64,000 bases of DNA from Chloracidobacterium sp. Lineage in GTDB: Bacteria; Acidobacteriota; Blastocatellia; Pyrinomonadales; Pyrinomonadaceae. Location: the NCBI GenBank assembly GCA_016720705.1, contig JADKKB010000007.1, positions 1,488,001 to 1,552,000 of the forward strand. Direction: 5' to 3'. Shown one piece after another: positions 28,334-36,622 of the stretch (its first letter is position 1; each line of letters opens with the position of its first letter). The position numbers and the translations under genes were made by a program. The notes under the pieces were generated by a model that saw only the letters and a program-made list of their open reading frames with translations, was not told the origin of the DNA and did not search any database.

Positions 28334-29968
28334 TTATTGTGTGATCGTGAACTTCTCTTCGTTCTTGATCAACTGACCGCCGACGCGATCCTTGATCTCG
28401 ACCCGGATATTATAGTTGCCGGTCGGCATATTCATCGTCGGCAACAGACGGGCCAGCGTCAGACGCTGTCCAGAGTCACTCAGACCTGACCAGTCCTCAT
28501 CCTGCCGCAACACCTCTTTGCCGTCCTTTGTAAGCACATATGTCACGTCAACTGCCGGCCGCAGCGTCGTCTGATCGATCTCGGCATTGTATACCTGAAG
28601 ATAGATGCCGACCTCTTGTCCCTGCTTGTACATTCCGCCAAGATTAGGGATGACCTTAGAGTTTCCGATCACAAACATTTGACCGATGTCACGTTCGTTG
28701 GTCGAACGCAGTTTTGACGTAAGGACGAGCGACGAGGTCGACAATTTCTTTTCATCGTACCGCGGGACTGTAAAGCCCATATTCACGATACCCTTGTTGC
28801 CGGTACCAACGTCGCGGACGACGACATCGACCTTATATGTTCCGGGTGTAAGTGCGATCGCCTTTTGGTAAACAGACTTCCGATCCATCGCGTCCGCAAG
28901 TTCGATCGCGGTAGCGTTGGTGACGACCGAATCTTCGAAAATGCCCGACCGCTTTCCGGAGACGGCGGTGATACGGCCAAAGATATTCATTCGGGCCGTT
29001 TCGAGGCCGCCGATCTGCTCGAATTTAAGTTCGCGATTGCTGGTCTGCACGGTGAACGCCGTAATGATACGGTCATCCGACTGGCGGAAGAAGTCTACGC
29101 GCAGGTCGAACTGCAGCGGATTATTGTCGATCACAGGCGAATCGGTCAGCGAACTCTGGAGATCACTGAATTTGACTGCCGGCGGCCGCATCAATCCGGT
29201 CATTACCTCGAGACGGCGGAATGGAGAATCCTGTTCGCGATAAAAATTGTTTCCCGCGTTGCGGTCATTGCCCGAGATCCGGTCGCCCTTATCGGACATA
29301 CCTAATTGCTCTGCCGTCGTCATACCCGCACCCGGCACCATAAGCAAAGCGTCCTTTTCGTTGGCATTACGCGCCATACGATATTCGCCGGTTCCCGTAG
29401 GATCGACAAACTCGATCTCGAGGCCGTCACCTACGCCGTCAAGATGGCGATAGAACCAGATCTCGAATGGATATGTGGTAGTCGAACCGCCACCCTCGTA
29501 GCTCGGGCGATCGTACGATCCGCCTGACGGGTGCGATTCGACCGAGTCGGGCTTGCCCCAGGCAATGTAAACGCGGCCTCGATCAGTTTTCCATCCCGGA
29601 ATACCTGATGCGAACTTTTCATTGGAGTATGCGATCCGCTCATAATACTCTTCGCGGTATTCGTTTTCTTCGGTGTCCGGATTGGGGTCGCGGCGACGCC
29701 AAAACTGCTCGATAAAGTTCTCACGTTCTTCATCGGTCACAAGTGCGTTAAAGGCTTTCTTTTCCTCTTTGGTAATGATGTAGGCAACATCATTGTTGAT
29801 CCATTTTTTATAAGCCTCTTTTAATTCGGGTTTGACGTTACGTGCCTTGTCCGTGACATCCTGACTTGGCTTATTTTTGTCGGGCGGTTGGGCGATAGCC
29901 ACTATGGCCGCAAGCGACATTAACACGAATGTCAGCAAAAAACTCTGTGAAAACCTGACTCTTGTCAT
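28334..29968 (-). CDS. Exported GWxTD-domain protein
   Basis: The 544-residue protein has a signal peptide (residues 1-26, ending AIAQ) and the GWxTD domain: EFWRRRDPNPDTEENEYREEYYERI, then PGWKTDRGRVYIAWGKPD with the defining Gly-Trp-Lys-Thr-Asp, then FEIWFY. The C-terminal half is beta-rich and repeats Ig-like strands. GWxTD proteins are common in Acidobacteriota and Bacteroidota, and their role is not established. I place the start at ATG 29968, with GGGAG about 11 bases upstream, because the frame upstream lacks a signal sequence. Confidence 0.84.
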   Translation of the reverse strand: MTRVRFSQSFLLTFVLMSLAAIVAIAQPPDKNKPSQDVTDKARNVKPELKEAYKKWINNDVAYIITKEEKKAFNALVTDEERENFIEQFWRRRDPNPDTEENEYREEYYERIAYSNEKFASGIPGWKTDRGRVYIAWGKPDSVESHPSGGSYDRPSYEGGGSTTTYPFEIWFYRHLDGVGDGLEIEFVDPTGTGEYRMARNANEKDALLMVPGAGMTTAEQLGMSDKGDRISGNDRNAGNNFYREQDSPFRRLEVMTGLMRPPAVKFSDLQSSLTDSPVIDNNPLQFDLRVDFFRQSDDRIITAFTVQTSNRELKFEQIGGLETARMNIFGRITAVSGKRSGIFEDSVVTNATAIELADAMDRKSVYQKAIALTPGTYKVDVVVRDVGTGNKGIVNMGFTVPRYDEKKLSTSSLVLTSKLRSTNERDIGQMFVIGNSKVIPNLGGMYKQGQEVGIYLQVYNAEIDQTTLRPAVDVTYVLTKDGKEVLRQDEDWSGLSDSGQRLTLARLLPTMNMPTGNYNIRVEIKDRVGGQLIKNEEKFTITQ

Positions 29969-30091
29969 ATAACGTAAAACTCCCAAAAAATGACCGGCCA
30001 ACAGCCGGGAGGTCAACCAAAATTGTATCAATACAGATTCTAGACAGTAATCCTTATTTACACAAGATGAAAAATCTATGTGGCGGGTTGC

Positions 30092-31159
30092 TTAACTAGC
30101 CGTTTCATCGGATGTTTGGCGCTTTTTGCCGAAGAACCACGCGATAAATATCGATACGATGTACAGACCCATCATCGGCGTGGCAAACAGCATCATATTA
30201 GGAATGTCACCAGTTGGCGATACGACCGCCGCAACGATGAGTATTACGACGAGGGAGATCTTCCAACTGCGGATAAGCAATCCGGCAGAAATAATGCCGA
30301 TCCGGGCGAGAACGTACGAGATGGCCGGCATCTGAAAGATCAGTCCCATCGCGAGCATTATGATCGTGATGAAGTCTAGATAATCACTGGCCTTAAGCAA
30401 CAATTGGAAATCACCGCCGCCAAGCCCGAGCAAATAGCGGGCCGCCGGCGGGAATAGTATGTAATACGCAAATGCGGCCCCCAGCACAAATGAAATGGTA
30501 GATAGACCGATGAACGGCGTCACGTATGACCGCTCGTGCTTGTACAAAGCCGGCGAAATGAACATCCATACTTGCCATAGGAGCAGCGGCACCGAGAATG
30601 CGATCGCGGCATAGAGTGAAACTGTAACAAACAGTGTGAACTGCTCGGTTGCGGTCGTCACCGTCATGCGCTCATCGGCATTCGGCTTATCCTTGGCAAA
30701 CTCGTCAAATTCGACCGGAAGTCGCACCCCCTTCGGGACCACGGCATTGTTTGTGATAAGCGGCTCGGTCGTAAAAAGCCCAAGCTTTCCCTCACTATCG
30801 CGCTCCACTTGTGACAGAACGGAAGCGCCCGGAGCGACAACCGTAGCACCTAACTTGGTCGAACGGTCAAAGATATAACGCCCACCGTCGCCCTCTTTGA
30901 TTTCGCTAAGCGGCAACAGCTTTTCTTCGCCGGTCACACCTCTGATCGGCAATTCCCTGCGGGCCGCCTCGGAAAGTGCCTGTCGTATCGGCACGCTCAA
31001 AAAATCGTATATGCGGTCTGAAACAAACCAACATAGCGTAAACGCCACTACGATAATGATGACTGAACTTACAAGCCGTTTGCGCAGTTCGTCCAAATGC
31101 TCGAGAAAGGACATATTGGTCGCGCGCTCGTGTACTTGGTTTGATTCGATCTCGTCCAT
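30092..31159 (-). CDS. tatC: Twin-arginine translocase subunit TatC
   Basis: TatC is the membrane receptor for folded Tat substrates. The 355-residue protein shows MSFLEHLDELRKRLVSS at its N-terminus, FVLGAAFAYY, and the six-helix pattern with PTGDIPNMMLF at the end. It is about 100 residues longer than most TatC: a periplasmic insertion of roughly residues 62-148 separates helices 1 and 2. The insertion includes VTGEEKLLPL and AKDKPNADERM. tatB is 7 bp upstream. Likely clients here are the proteins encoded at 1-793 and perhaps 21264-22868. Confidence 0.92.
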   Translation of the reverse strand: MDEIESNQVHERATNMSFLEHLDELRKRLVSSVIIIVVAFTLCWFVSDRIYDFLSVPIRQALSEAARRELPIRGVTGEEKLLPLSEIKEGDGGRYIFDRSTKLGATVVAPGASVLSQVERDSEGKLGLFTTEPLITNNAVVPKGVRLPVEFDEFAKDKPNADERMTVTTATEQFTLFVTVSLYAAIAFSVPLLLWQVWMFISPALYKHERSYVTPFIGLSTISFVLGAAFAYYILFPPAARYLLGLGGGDFQLLLKASDYLDFITIIMLAMGLIFQMPAISYVLARIGIISAGLLIRSWKISLVVILIVAAVVSPTGDIPNMMLFATPMMGLYIVSIFIAWFFGKKRQTSDETAS

Positions 31160-31166
31160 TTATTGA

Positions 31167-31571
31167 TTACAGCCAGTTCTGCTTATCGTTCGGATCGTCC
31201 GACGACGACATTTCACCGGATGCCGTTTGTGATGGGATTTCGGAAACAAAAGAAGCGGGGTCAACCTCTTTTATCTCCGGAGGCTTGATCGGATCGGCGG
31301 CTGTCGAACTCGGATTCAGGATCGTATTCCCTCTCGCGACCGGCGACGGCTCGTCGTCGTCCAACCTGAAGGCCTTGGCTTCATCCTCAAAGTTGACCTC
31401 TCGCTCCCACGTTTGTTTGAATTCGTTCGTGGTATTCCGAAATTCGGATGTTATCTTGCCGATCTTACGGGCGATCTCGGGCAATCTTCGTGGCCCAAGA
31501 AAGATAAGGGCGATTACACCGATCAGCATCAGTTCGGACGTTCCGATCGATTCGAGAATGAACAAATACAC
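31167..31571 (-). CDS. tatB: Sec-independent translocase TatA/TatB-type subunit
   Basis: A 134-residue protein with one N-terminal membrane helix (ELMLIGVIALIFLG), the conserved hinge GPRRLPEIARKIGK and an amphipathic helix, then an acidic low-complexity tail. The long tail and the Glu in the membrane entry favour TatB over TatA. The start is the base immediately before the selD stop region, so it is coupled to selD; tatC follows. No separate tatA is seen in the window. Confidence 0.82.
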   Translation of the reverse strand: MYLFILESIGTSELMLIGVIALIFLGPRRLPEIARKIGKITSEFRNTTNEFKQTWEREVNFEDEAKAFRLDDDEPSPVARGNTILNPSSTAADPIKPPEIKEVDPASFVSEIPSQTASGEMSSSDDPNDKQNWL

Positions 31572-32591
31572 TTAAGTTACCTCTAAATACATCCCACTGT
31601 ACGCGCTGACCGAACCGATCACTCGTGAATCCGGCATCTGCCGCACAAAGTCAGACGCATTGGTGGATCCCATACTTATTAGCAATCCGCCCGCTGTCTG
31701 AGGATCAAATAACGCACTCTGCATCCCTGAGGATACCGAATCGTAGAATACAACAGTTTCGCCAACGTACACCCTATTGTTCGTGTCGCCGCGGGTGAGC
31801 ATTCCCCGCGAGATCAGTTCGAGAACGTCCGGCAGAAGCGGAACACTCTCAGAATCAATATTTAGCGTCACTTCGCTACCCTTTGCCATCTCGTACGCGT
31901 GGCCCAAAAGCCCAAAGCCGGTCACATCCGTACAGGCGTTGGCTCCGACCTCCCGCATTAGCTTAGATGCCGCCGCCGCCGAGGTCGTCATCGCATTTAT
32001 CGCGGCGGCGATCGTCGATTCGCTTGCTTCACCGCGTTTTACAGCCGTATTTATCGCCCCGGTGCCGATCGGTTTGGTGAGAATGAGTACATCGCCCGGG
32101 CGTGCTCCGGAATTAGTGAAAACACGGTCGGGATGTATCACTCCCGTTACGGCGTACCCGAACTTCATTTCCTGGTCATCGACGGAGTGGCCGCCTATTA
32201 CCACGACGCCTTCGGCATTCATTGCCGCTTGGCCGCCCTTGAGTATCTCGGCAAGGATGTCCCAGTCGCCCTTTTGAGGAAAACAAACTATCGAAAGTGC
32301 GGATAAGGGCGTACCACCCATCGCGTAAACATCATTGAGGGCATTGACCGCCGCAACCCTGCCGTAGGTAAATGGGTCATCCGCCACCGGGGTAAAGAAA
32401 TCGACCGTCTGCACGAGCGCCGTGTCGTCCGTAAGGCGAAAAACTCCCGCGTCGTCAGATTTATCAAATCCGACGATCACATTCTCGCTACTTTGTCGTG
32501 GTAACTTGCTCAAAACTTGGGCAAGGTCGCTAGGGGCGAGTTTGGCCACTCAACCCGCGCACGAAACCATTTCAGTAAGACGCTGACGCAT
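31572..32591 (-). CDS. selD: Selenide, water dikinase with an in-frame UGA (selenocysteine)
   Basis: SelD makes selenophosphate for selenocysteine synthesis. The uninterrupted part gives DDAGVF, VDFFTPVADDPF and VVIGGHSVDDQEM. Upstream of it the frame continues through TGA at 32552-32550 to ATG 32591: MRQRLTEMVSCAG-U-VAKLAPSDL. U-x-x-K matches the catalytic Cys17-x-x-Lys20 of E. coli SelD, so the TGA most likely encodes selenocysteine. AAAGGAGG precedes the start; a GTG one codon earlier (32594) is also possible. Calling the gene from 32549 would lose the catalytic residue. Total 339 residues. Confidence 0.9.
32520..32547 (-). promoter_or_regulatory. selD: Possible SECIS hairpin in selD mRNA
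   Basis: Just after the UGA the minus strand can fold: GG(C)CAA with TTGCC, an internal bulge, then TCGC/GCGA around the loop CCCTA. Position and size fit a bacterial SECIS, read by SelB, but the loop lacks the E. coli GGUCU, so the fold is only a proposal. Confidence 0.45.
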
Positions 32592-32635
32592 CACGTTTCT
32601 CTAACCTCCTTTAGAATCAACACTTTACATCTACT

Positions 32636-33502
32636 TTATTGTTTTGACCCCATTATCGCCTGATAAATGCGATCGAGATCGTCGGTGCCGTAGTATTCGA
32701 TCTGGATCTTGCCGCTGGTACCTTTCGCCGATGGCAGGATCTTGACGTTTGTACTTAACCTACGCATCAACTTTGTTTCGGCGGCCTTGGTATTCGGATC
32801 GACCACACGTGAAGTGGGTTTGTCCGCGGATCCGCCGCCAACCTTTCCCGCCCGCTTTACCGTGCGTTCAGTTTCACGAACCGAAAAACCACGCTCGACC
32901 GCGTCCTTTGCGACCATTCGCTGCACCTTCGGGTCATCGATCATTAGCAATGCCCGCCCGTGACTAAGAGAAAGTCGCCCCTCGATAATGTGATTCTGCA
33001 CCTCGGACGGTAGTTTCAGAAGCCGCATAGTGGTGGCTACGAGGGTGCGTTCGCGACCGACTCGTTCGGCCACCTGCTCTTGTGTAAGTCCAATAAATTC
33101 AATGAGTTTGCGATATGCTTTGGCTTCTTCGATCGGGTTTAGTTCGTGCCTTTGTATATTCTCTATGAGTGCTATCTCAAGTAACTTATCATCCGGGATA
33201 TCCCGTACGACCGCCGGCACTTTGCGCAGTTCGGCCCGCTGCGCCGCCCGCCAACGCCGTTCACCCGCCACGATCTGATACCGGGTGCCGATCGGGCGCA
33301 GAACGATCGGCTGCACAATACCGTTAGATCTGATCGATGCCGCAAGCTCGGCTAATTTTTCTTCGGCAAATCTGGTACGCGGCTGTTCCGGATTGGGGTC
33401 GATCAGATCGATATCGATCTCGCGAACTCCCTGCTCGACCGCCGGCACCTTTTCTTCACCCATCAAGGCGCTCAGGCCTCTCCCAAGGGTTTGTCTAGCC
33501 AT
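32636..33502 (-). CDS. parB: Chromosome partitioning protein ParB
   Basis: ParB is a CTP-dependent clamp that loads at parS and spreads to recruit SMC. The 288-residue protein has the N-terminal ParA-contact segment (GRGLSALMG), the CTP-binding box GERRWRAAQRA, ENIQRHELNPIEEA and a KorB-like HTH (LTQEQVAERVGRERTLVATTMRLLKLP). The C-terminal dimer domain follows a basic linker. The ATG at 33502 is used; a TTG at 33508 has better spacing to AGGAG and is possible. The start overlaps the end of parA. Confidence 0.92.
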   Translation of the reverse strand: MARQTLGRGLSALMGEEKVPAVEQGVREIDIDLIDPNPEQPRTRFAEEKLAELAASIRSNGIVQPIVLRPIGTRYQIVAGERRWRAAQRAELRKVPAVVRDIPDDKLLEIALIENIQRHELNPIEEAKAYRKLIEFIGLTQEQVAERVGRERTLVATTMRLLKLPSEVQNHIIEGRLSLSHGRALLMIDDPKVQRMVAKDAVERGFSVRETERTVKRAGKVGGGSADKPTSRVVDPNTKAAETKLMRRLSTNVKILPSAKGTSGKIQIEYYGTDDLDRIYQAIMGSKQ

Positions 33503-34256
33503 GTCCAATGATCTCCTTTCCTAATTGCATATAGCTCACCGCCCCACGCGAACGCGGATCGTAAAGCATTATCGGCTTTCCAAAGCTCGGGGCCTCAGCC
33601 AATCTTACGTTTCGCGGAATAACCGTCTCAAGGACCTGTGAGCCGTAAAAATCTCGAAGATCTTTGGCCACGGCGGCCGAGAGATTGGTACGCTCATCGA
33701 ACATCGTTAACAAAAGGCCCTCAATGGCCAAAGTCGGGTTTAGTTCCCTGCGGAGTCGTGCAAGCGTATCGAAAAGTTCTGTAACGCCCTCAAGAGCATA
33801 ATATTCGCATTGGATCGGCACCAGTAGTGAGTCTGCGGCCGTAAGTCCGTTAAGTGTCAGAATGCCAAGCGATGGCGGACAATCGATTATTATGTAGTGA
33901 AAATACTCCTTGATCCCGGCAAGTAGCTTTTTGAGGGCGTAGTTTCGGTCGTCTGCGTCGACCAGTTCGATCTCTGCGCCCGCAAGATTCTTATCGGACG
34001 GCAACACCCATAAAAACGGTATCTCGGTCGGCAGAACCATCTCACGAACCGGATCGCCTGACGTGAGGGCGTTATAGAGCGTCTTTCGTGAATTACTTCG
34101 TGGAATGCCTGCACCGGAGGTGGCATTTGCCTGCGGATCGGCATCGACAAGCAATACCTTCTTGTCCTCGGCAGCAAGTGCCGCCGCGAGATTTACAGCC
34201 GTCGTTGTCTTTCCGACGCCGCCTTTTTGATTGGCTACAGCAATGATCTTACCCAT
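33495..34256 (-). CDS. parA: Chromosome partitioning ATPase ParA (Soj)
   Basis: A 253-residue ParA/MinD-type ATPase that moves ParB-parS complexes. The deviant Walker A motif NQKGGVGKTTTAVNLAA (signature lysine before the P-loop) lies at residues 8-24, VLLVDADPQANAT is the A' motif, and IIIDCPPSLG is Walker B. The size and the overlap with parB match the chromosomal Soj/Spo0J pair. Two parS-like palindromes lie 63-118 bp upstream of its start codon. Confidence 0.94.
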   Translation of the reverse strand: MGKIIAVANQKGGVGKTTTAVNLAAALAAEDKKVLLVDADPQANATSGAGIPRSNSRKTLYNALTSGDPVREMVLPTEIPFLWVLPSDKNLAGAEIELVDADDRNYALKKLLAGIKEYFHYIIIDCPPSLGILTLNGLTAADSLLVPIQCEYYALEGVTELFDTLARLRRELNPTLAIEGLLLTMFDERTNLSAAVAKDLRDFYGSQVLETVIPRNVRLAEAPSFGKPIMLYDPRSRGAVSYMQLGKEIIGHG

Positions 34257-34318
34257 ATTTCAGAAACTAAAACAGGACTCTAAGTTAGCATATACCTGCC
34301 CTGGTCGAACAATCAGAC

Positions 34319-34334
34319 TGTGGTACGTACCACA
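34319..34334. promoter_or_regulatory. parS-like palindrome, copy 1
   Basis: Perfect 16-bp palindrome TGTGGTACGTACCACA between mnmG and parA. It keeps TGT, the ACGT centre and ACA of the usual parS consensus (TGTTNCACGTGNAACA) but differs at the intervening positions. Confidence 0.65.
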
Positions 34335-34349
34335 CACGTTGGCATCAAT

Positions 34350-34375
34350 TGAATTGTGGTACGTACCACAATTCA
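34350..34375. promoter_or_regulatory. parS-like palindrome, copy 2
   Basis: Same 16-bp core (34355-34370), extended by 5 bp on each side to a 26-bp perfect palindrome. The centre is 36 bp from that of copy 1. It may also act as an operator for parAB. Confidence 0.65.
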
Positions 34376-34385
34376 GGAATGTTAC

Positions 34386-36275
34386 TCAAACCGATGCGGT
34401 ATTTTGGGCTTTTTGTGCGGTCAAATGAACCAAAATGGTAGAAATCGCCGTCGGCGTCAAGCCCGCGATCTTACGAACCTGGCCAAAATTCTGCGGACGA
34501 GCCCGCTCGACGCGTTCGATCATTTCGTGTGACAGCCCGCTGATCAGATCAAAGCGGAAACTCTCCGGAACTTTCAATGCATCGTGATGGTTAACTCGCT
34601 CAGTGGCCACATTCTGCTTTTGTATGTATCCGCTATATAGCGAATCCGCGAGCGCGGTCGAAAGTTCGGAATCTCTGACCTCGCCTTCTATCCCGCCCGG
34701 TAACAGGCGGAGAATGATCGACGGGTCCACGCCTTGGCGCATTGCCAAATGTGACAAAGTAAACGAATCCCCAAGATCGGCGCCAAGCAATTGCGATATA
34801 CCGGCATATTCAACCGACGATCTCTTAAATCGTGTACTGTCGAGCAAATTGCGAAGCGCAGCTATACGGTCGCGCTTTGCGTTAAAACGATCCCAGTCGT
34901 CATCGGCGACCAGACCCACGTCGCGGCCTTTGGGGGAAAGCCGTTGATCGGCGTTGTCGTGACGAAGTGTCAGCCTCGCTTCGGCTCTAGATGTAAATAG
35001 ACGATATGGTTCATCGACACCGTGCCTGATCAGATCATCCGCCAAAACACCGATATACGCCTCATCTCGCTGTAAGATAAATGGCTTACGAGCCTGAGTG
35101 GCAAATGCAGCGTTTATTCCCGCCAATAGGCCTTGACACGCCGCTTCCTCATATCCGGTCGTTCCATTGATCTGCCCCGCGAGAAAAAGCCCGTCCATTC
35201 GCGTCGATTCCATTGTCGGCCGCAATTCCCTCGGATCGACAAAGTCATATTCGATCGCATACCCCGGACGGATGATGTCAACATTTTGAAACCCCTCGAT
35301 CATTCTCAGTAACTCTAGTTGGAGTTCTGAGGGCAATGATGTCGAAAATCCGTTGAGATAGACCTCGTTCGTATTGTAGCCTTCGGGTTCCAGAAAAAGT
35401 TGGTGGCGATCCTTTTCACCAAATTTTACAACCTTATCCTCGATCGATGGACAGTATCTAGGTCCGATTCCCTGTATTTGTCCTGAATATAGCGGCGATC
35501 GATGAAGATTACCCCTAATAGCATCGTGAACCGACTTGGTCGTGTAGCCGATATGGCACTGGATCTGAGGTTGATCGATCCGTTCCGTCGCGAACGAAAA
35601 GGCAACCGGAGATTCGTCCGGCGATTGCGGTTCGAATGCGTCCCAGTCGATGGTGCGCCCGTCGAGGCGTGGCGGCGTGCCGGTCTTGAGTCGTCCGACG
35701 GGAAAACCAAGCCGTTTCAGACATTCGGCAAGTTCGATCGATGCTGGCTCACCGGCACGCCCCGCAGCATACGTCCGGTTGCCGGTGTGTATCATCCCAT
35801 TTAGAAATGTACCGGTGGCGACCACCACAGACTGTGCCCCGAATCGCCTTGTGTCTTGCAGCTCAACACCTGTAACTTGTTTATCCTCAATAGTTAGACC
35901 GACCACAACACCCTGACGCAAATACAATCCCGGCGTTGCTTCGAGGACGCGGCGCATCTCTGTGCGATAGAGGCCTCGGTCGGCTTGTGCTCTGGGCGAT
36001 TGCACTGCGGGGCCGCGTGAGCGGTTAAGGAGGCGAAATTGAATACCGGTCCGATCGATCACACGCCCCATTATGCCGCCGAGGGCATCTATCTCACGGA
36101 CGACGTGCCCTTTCGCTATCCCGCCGATCGCCGGATTACAGGACATTTGCCCGATCAGGTCAAGGTTGAGGGTCACAAGCGCCGTTTTGGCCCCCAGACG
36201 AGCCGAGGCCGAGGCCGCCTCACATCCGGCGTGCCCCGCACCGATCACTATCACATCAAAACTCTCGTCAAACAT
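34386..36275 (-). CDS. mnmG: tRNA uridine-5-carboxymethylaminomethyl synthesis enzyme MnmG
   Basis: MnmG (GidA) works with MnmE to modify the wobble uridine of tRNAs. The 629-residue flavoprotein starts with DVIVIGAGHAGCEAASASARLG, the FAD motif, then SCNPAIGGIAKGHVVREIDALGG and GRAGEPASIELAECLKRLGFPVGRLKTGTPPR, and FLAGQINGTTGYEEAACQG, all family blocks. Length is normal. Its place before parAB is the common origin-proximal arrangement, although dnaA is not in the window. Confidence 0.95.
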   Translation of the reverse strand: MFDESFDVIVIGAGHAGCEAASASARLGAKTALVTLNLDLIGQMSCNPAIGGIAKGHVVREIDALGGIMGRVIDRTGIQFRLLNRSRGPAVQSPRAQADRGLYRTEMRRVLEATPGLYLRQGVVVGLTIEDKQVTGVELQDTRRFGAQSVVVATGTFLNGMIHTGNRTYAAGRAGEPASIELAECLKRLGFPVGRLKTGTPPRLDGRTIDWDAFEPQSPDESPVAFSFATERIDQPQIQCHIGYTTKSVHDAIRGNLHRSPLYSGQIQGIGPRYCPSIEDKVVKFGEKDRHQLFLEPEGYNTNEVYLNGFSTSLPSELQLELLRMIEGFQNVDIIRPGYAIEYDFVDPRELRPTMESTRMDGLFLAGQINGTTGYEEAACQGLLAGINAAFATQARKPFILQRDEAYIGVLADDLIRHGVDEPYRLFTSRAEARLTLRHDNADQRLSPKGRDVGLVADDDWDRFNAKRDRIAALRNLLDSTRFKRSSVEYAGISQLLGADLGDSFTLSHLAMRQGVDPSIILRLLPGGIEGEVRDSELSTALADSLYSGYIQKQNVATERVNHHDALKVPESFRFDLISGLSHEMIERVERARPQNFGQVRKIAGLTPTAISTILVHLTAQKAQNTASV

Positions 36276-36400
36276 AAGAGACCATATCTTTGCACTTCGG
36301 CGAAAACTACTATTCTAGAGCAACGAACGTGATTTGCAACAAAAATCGCTAGTTGTTCGATCCGAGAGCCCATTGGTGGACGTCGAATACGGGCATTTAC

Positions 36401-36416
36401 TGTGTCATTTTTCGCG
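36401..36416. promoter_or_regulatory. Proposed activator site (UAS)
   Basis: TGTGT-CATTTT-TCGCG, a 5-6-5 imperfect inverted repeat, 172 bp upstream of the σ54 promoter at 36589. It belongs to the YGYGW-N6-YCGCR set found before all the σ54 promoters of this window. Confidence 0.5.
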
Positions 36417-36588
36417 GATGGCCGTGAATTCTTGCGCTCATACGCGGCAAAAACGCGCGGGGCGACGACGGGCGGACGGATGAATCCTTTGTATTTTCGT
36501 GATATTTAGCTAATATCTCCGTATCGTTGGTCATTTTTGTTGTATCAGTCCGGCAAACGCTAGTAAAGGTGGGCCACGGCACGTCTCG

Positions 36589-36604
36589 TGGCATCATTTT
36601 TGCA
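36589..36604 (+). promoter_or_regulatory. σ54 (-24/-12) promoter of AstE-like/GCS2 operon
   Basis: TGGCATC-ATTT-TTGCA keeps the invariant GG and GC with 10 bases between them. The start codon is 19 bases downstream. Confidence 0.62.
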
Positions 36605-36622
36605 GTTTCAGTTTAACGCTAT

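Larger units (their letters stand above)
36276..36622. other. 347-bp gene-free region holding a σ54 promoter and an upstream repeat
   Basis: Between the divergent mnmG and AstE-like genes. No convincing gene is present; it holds the inverted repeat at 36401 and the -24/-12 promoter at 36589, listed separately. The mnmG promoter must also lie here, but I cannot place it. Confidence 0.6.

Noticed and set aside
32549..32552. TGA read as the true upstream limit of selD with a GTG start at 32549
   Set aside because: The upstream frame carries the conserved SelD N-terminus and a strong ribosome site, so the TGA is best read as selenocysteine.
36397..36597. 66-codon minus-strand frame between mnmG and the AstE-like gene
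   Set aside because: Low-complexity, Arg/Ser/Thr/Pro-rich translation, no ribosome site, and it covers the σ54 promoter and upstream repeat.
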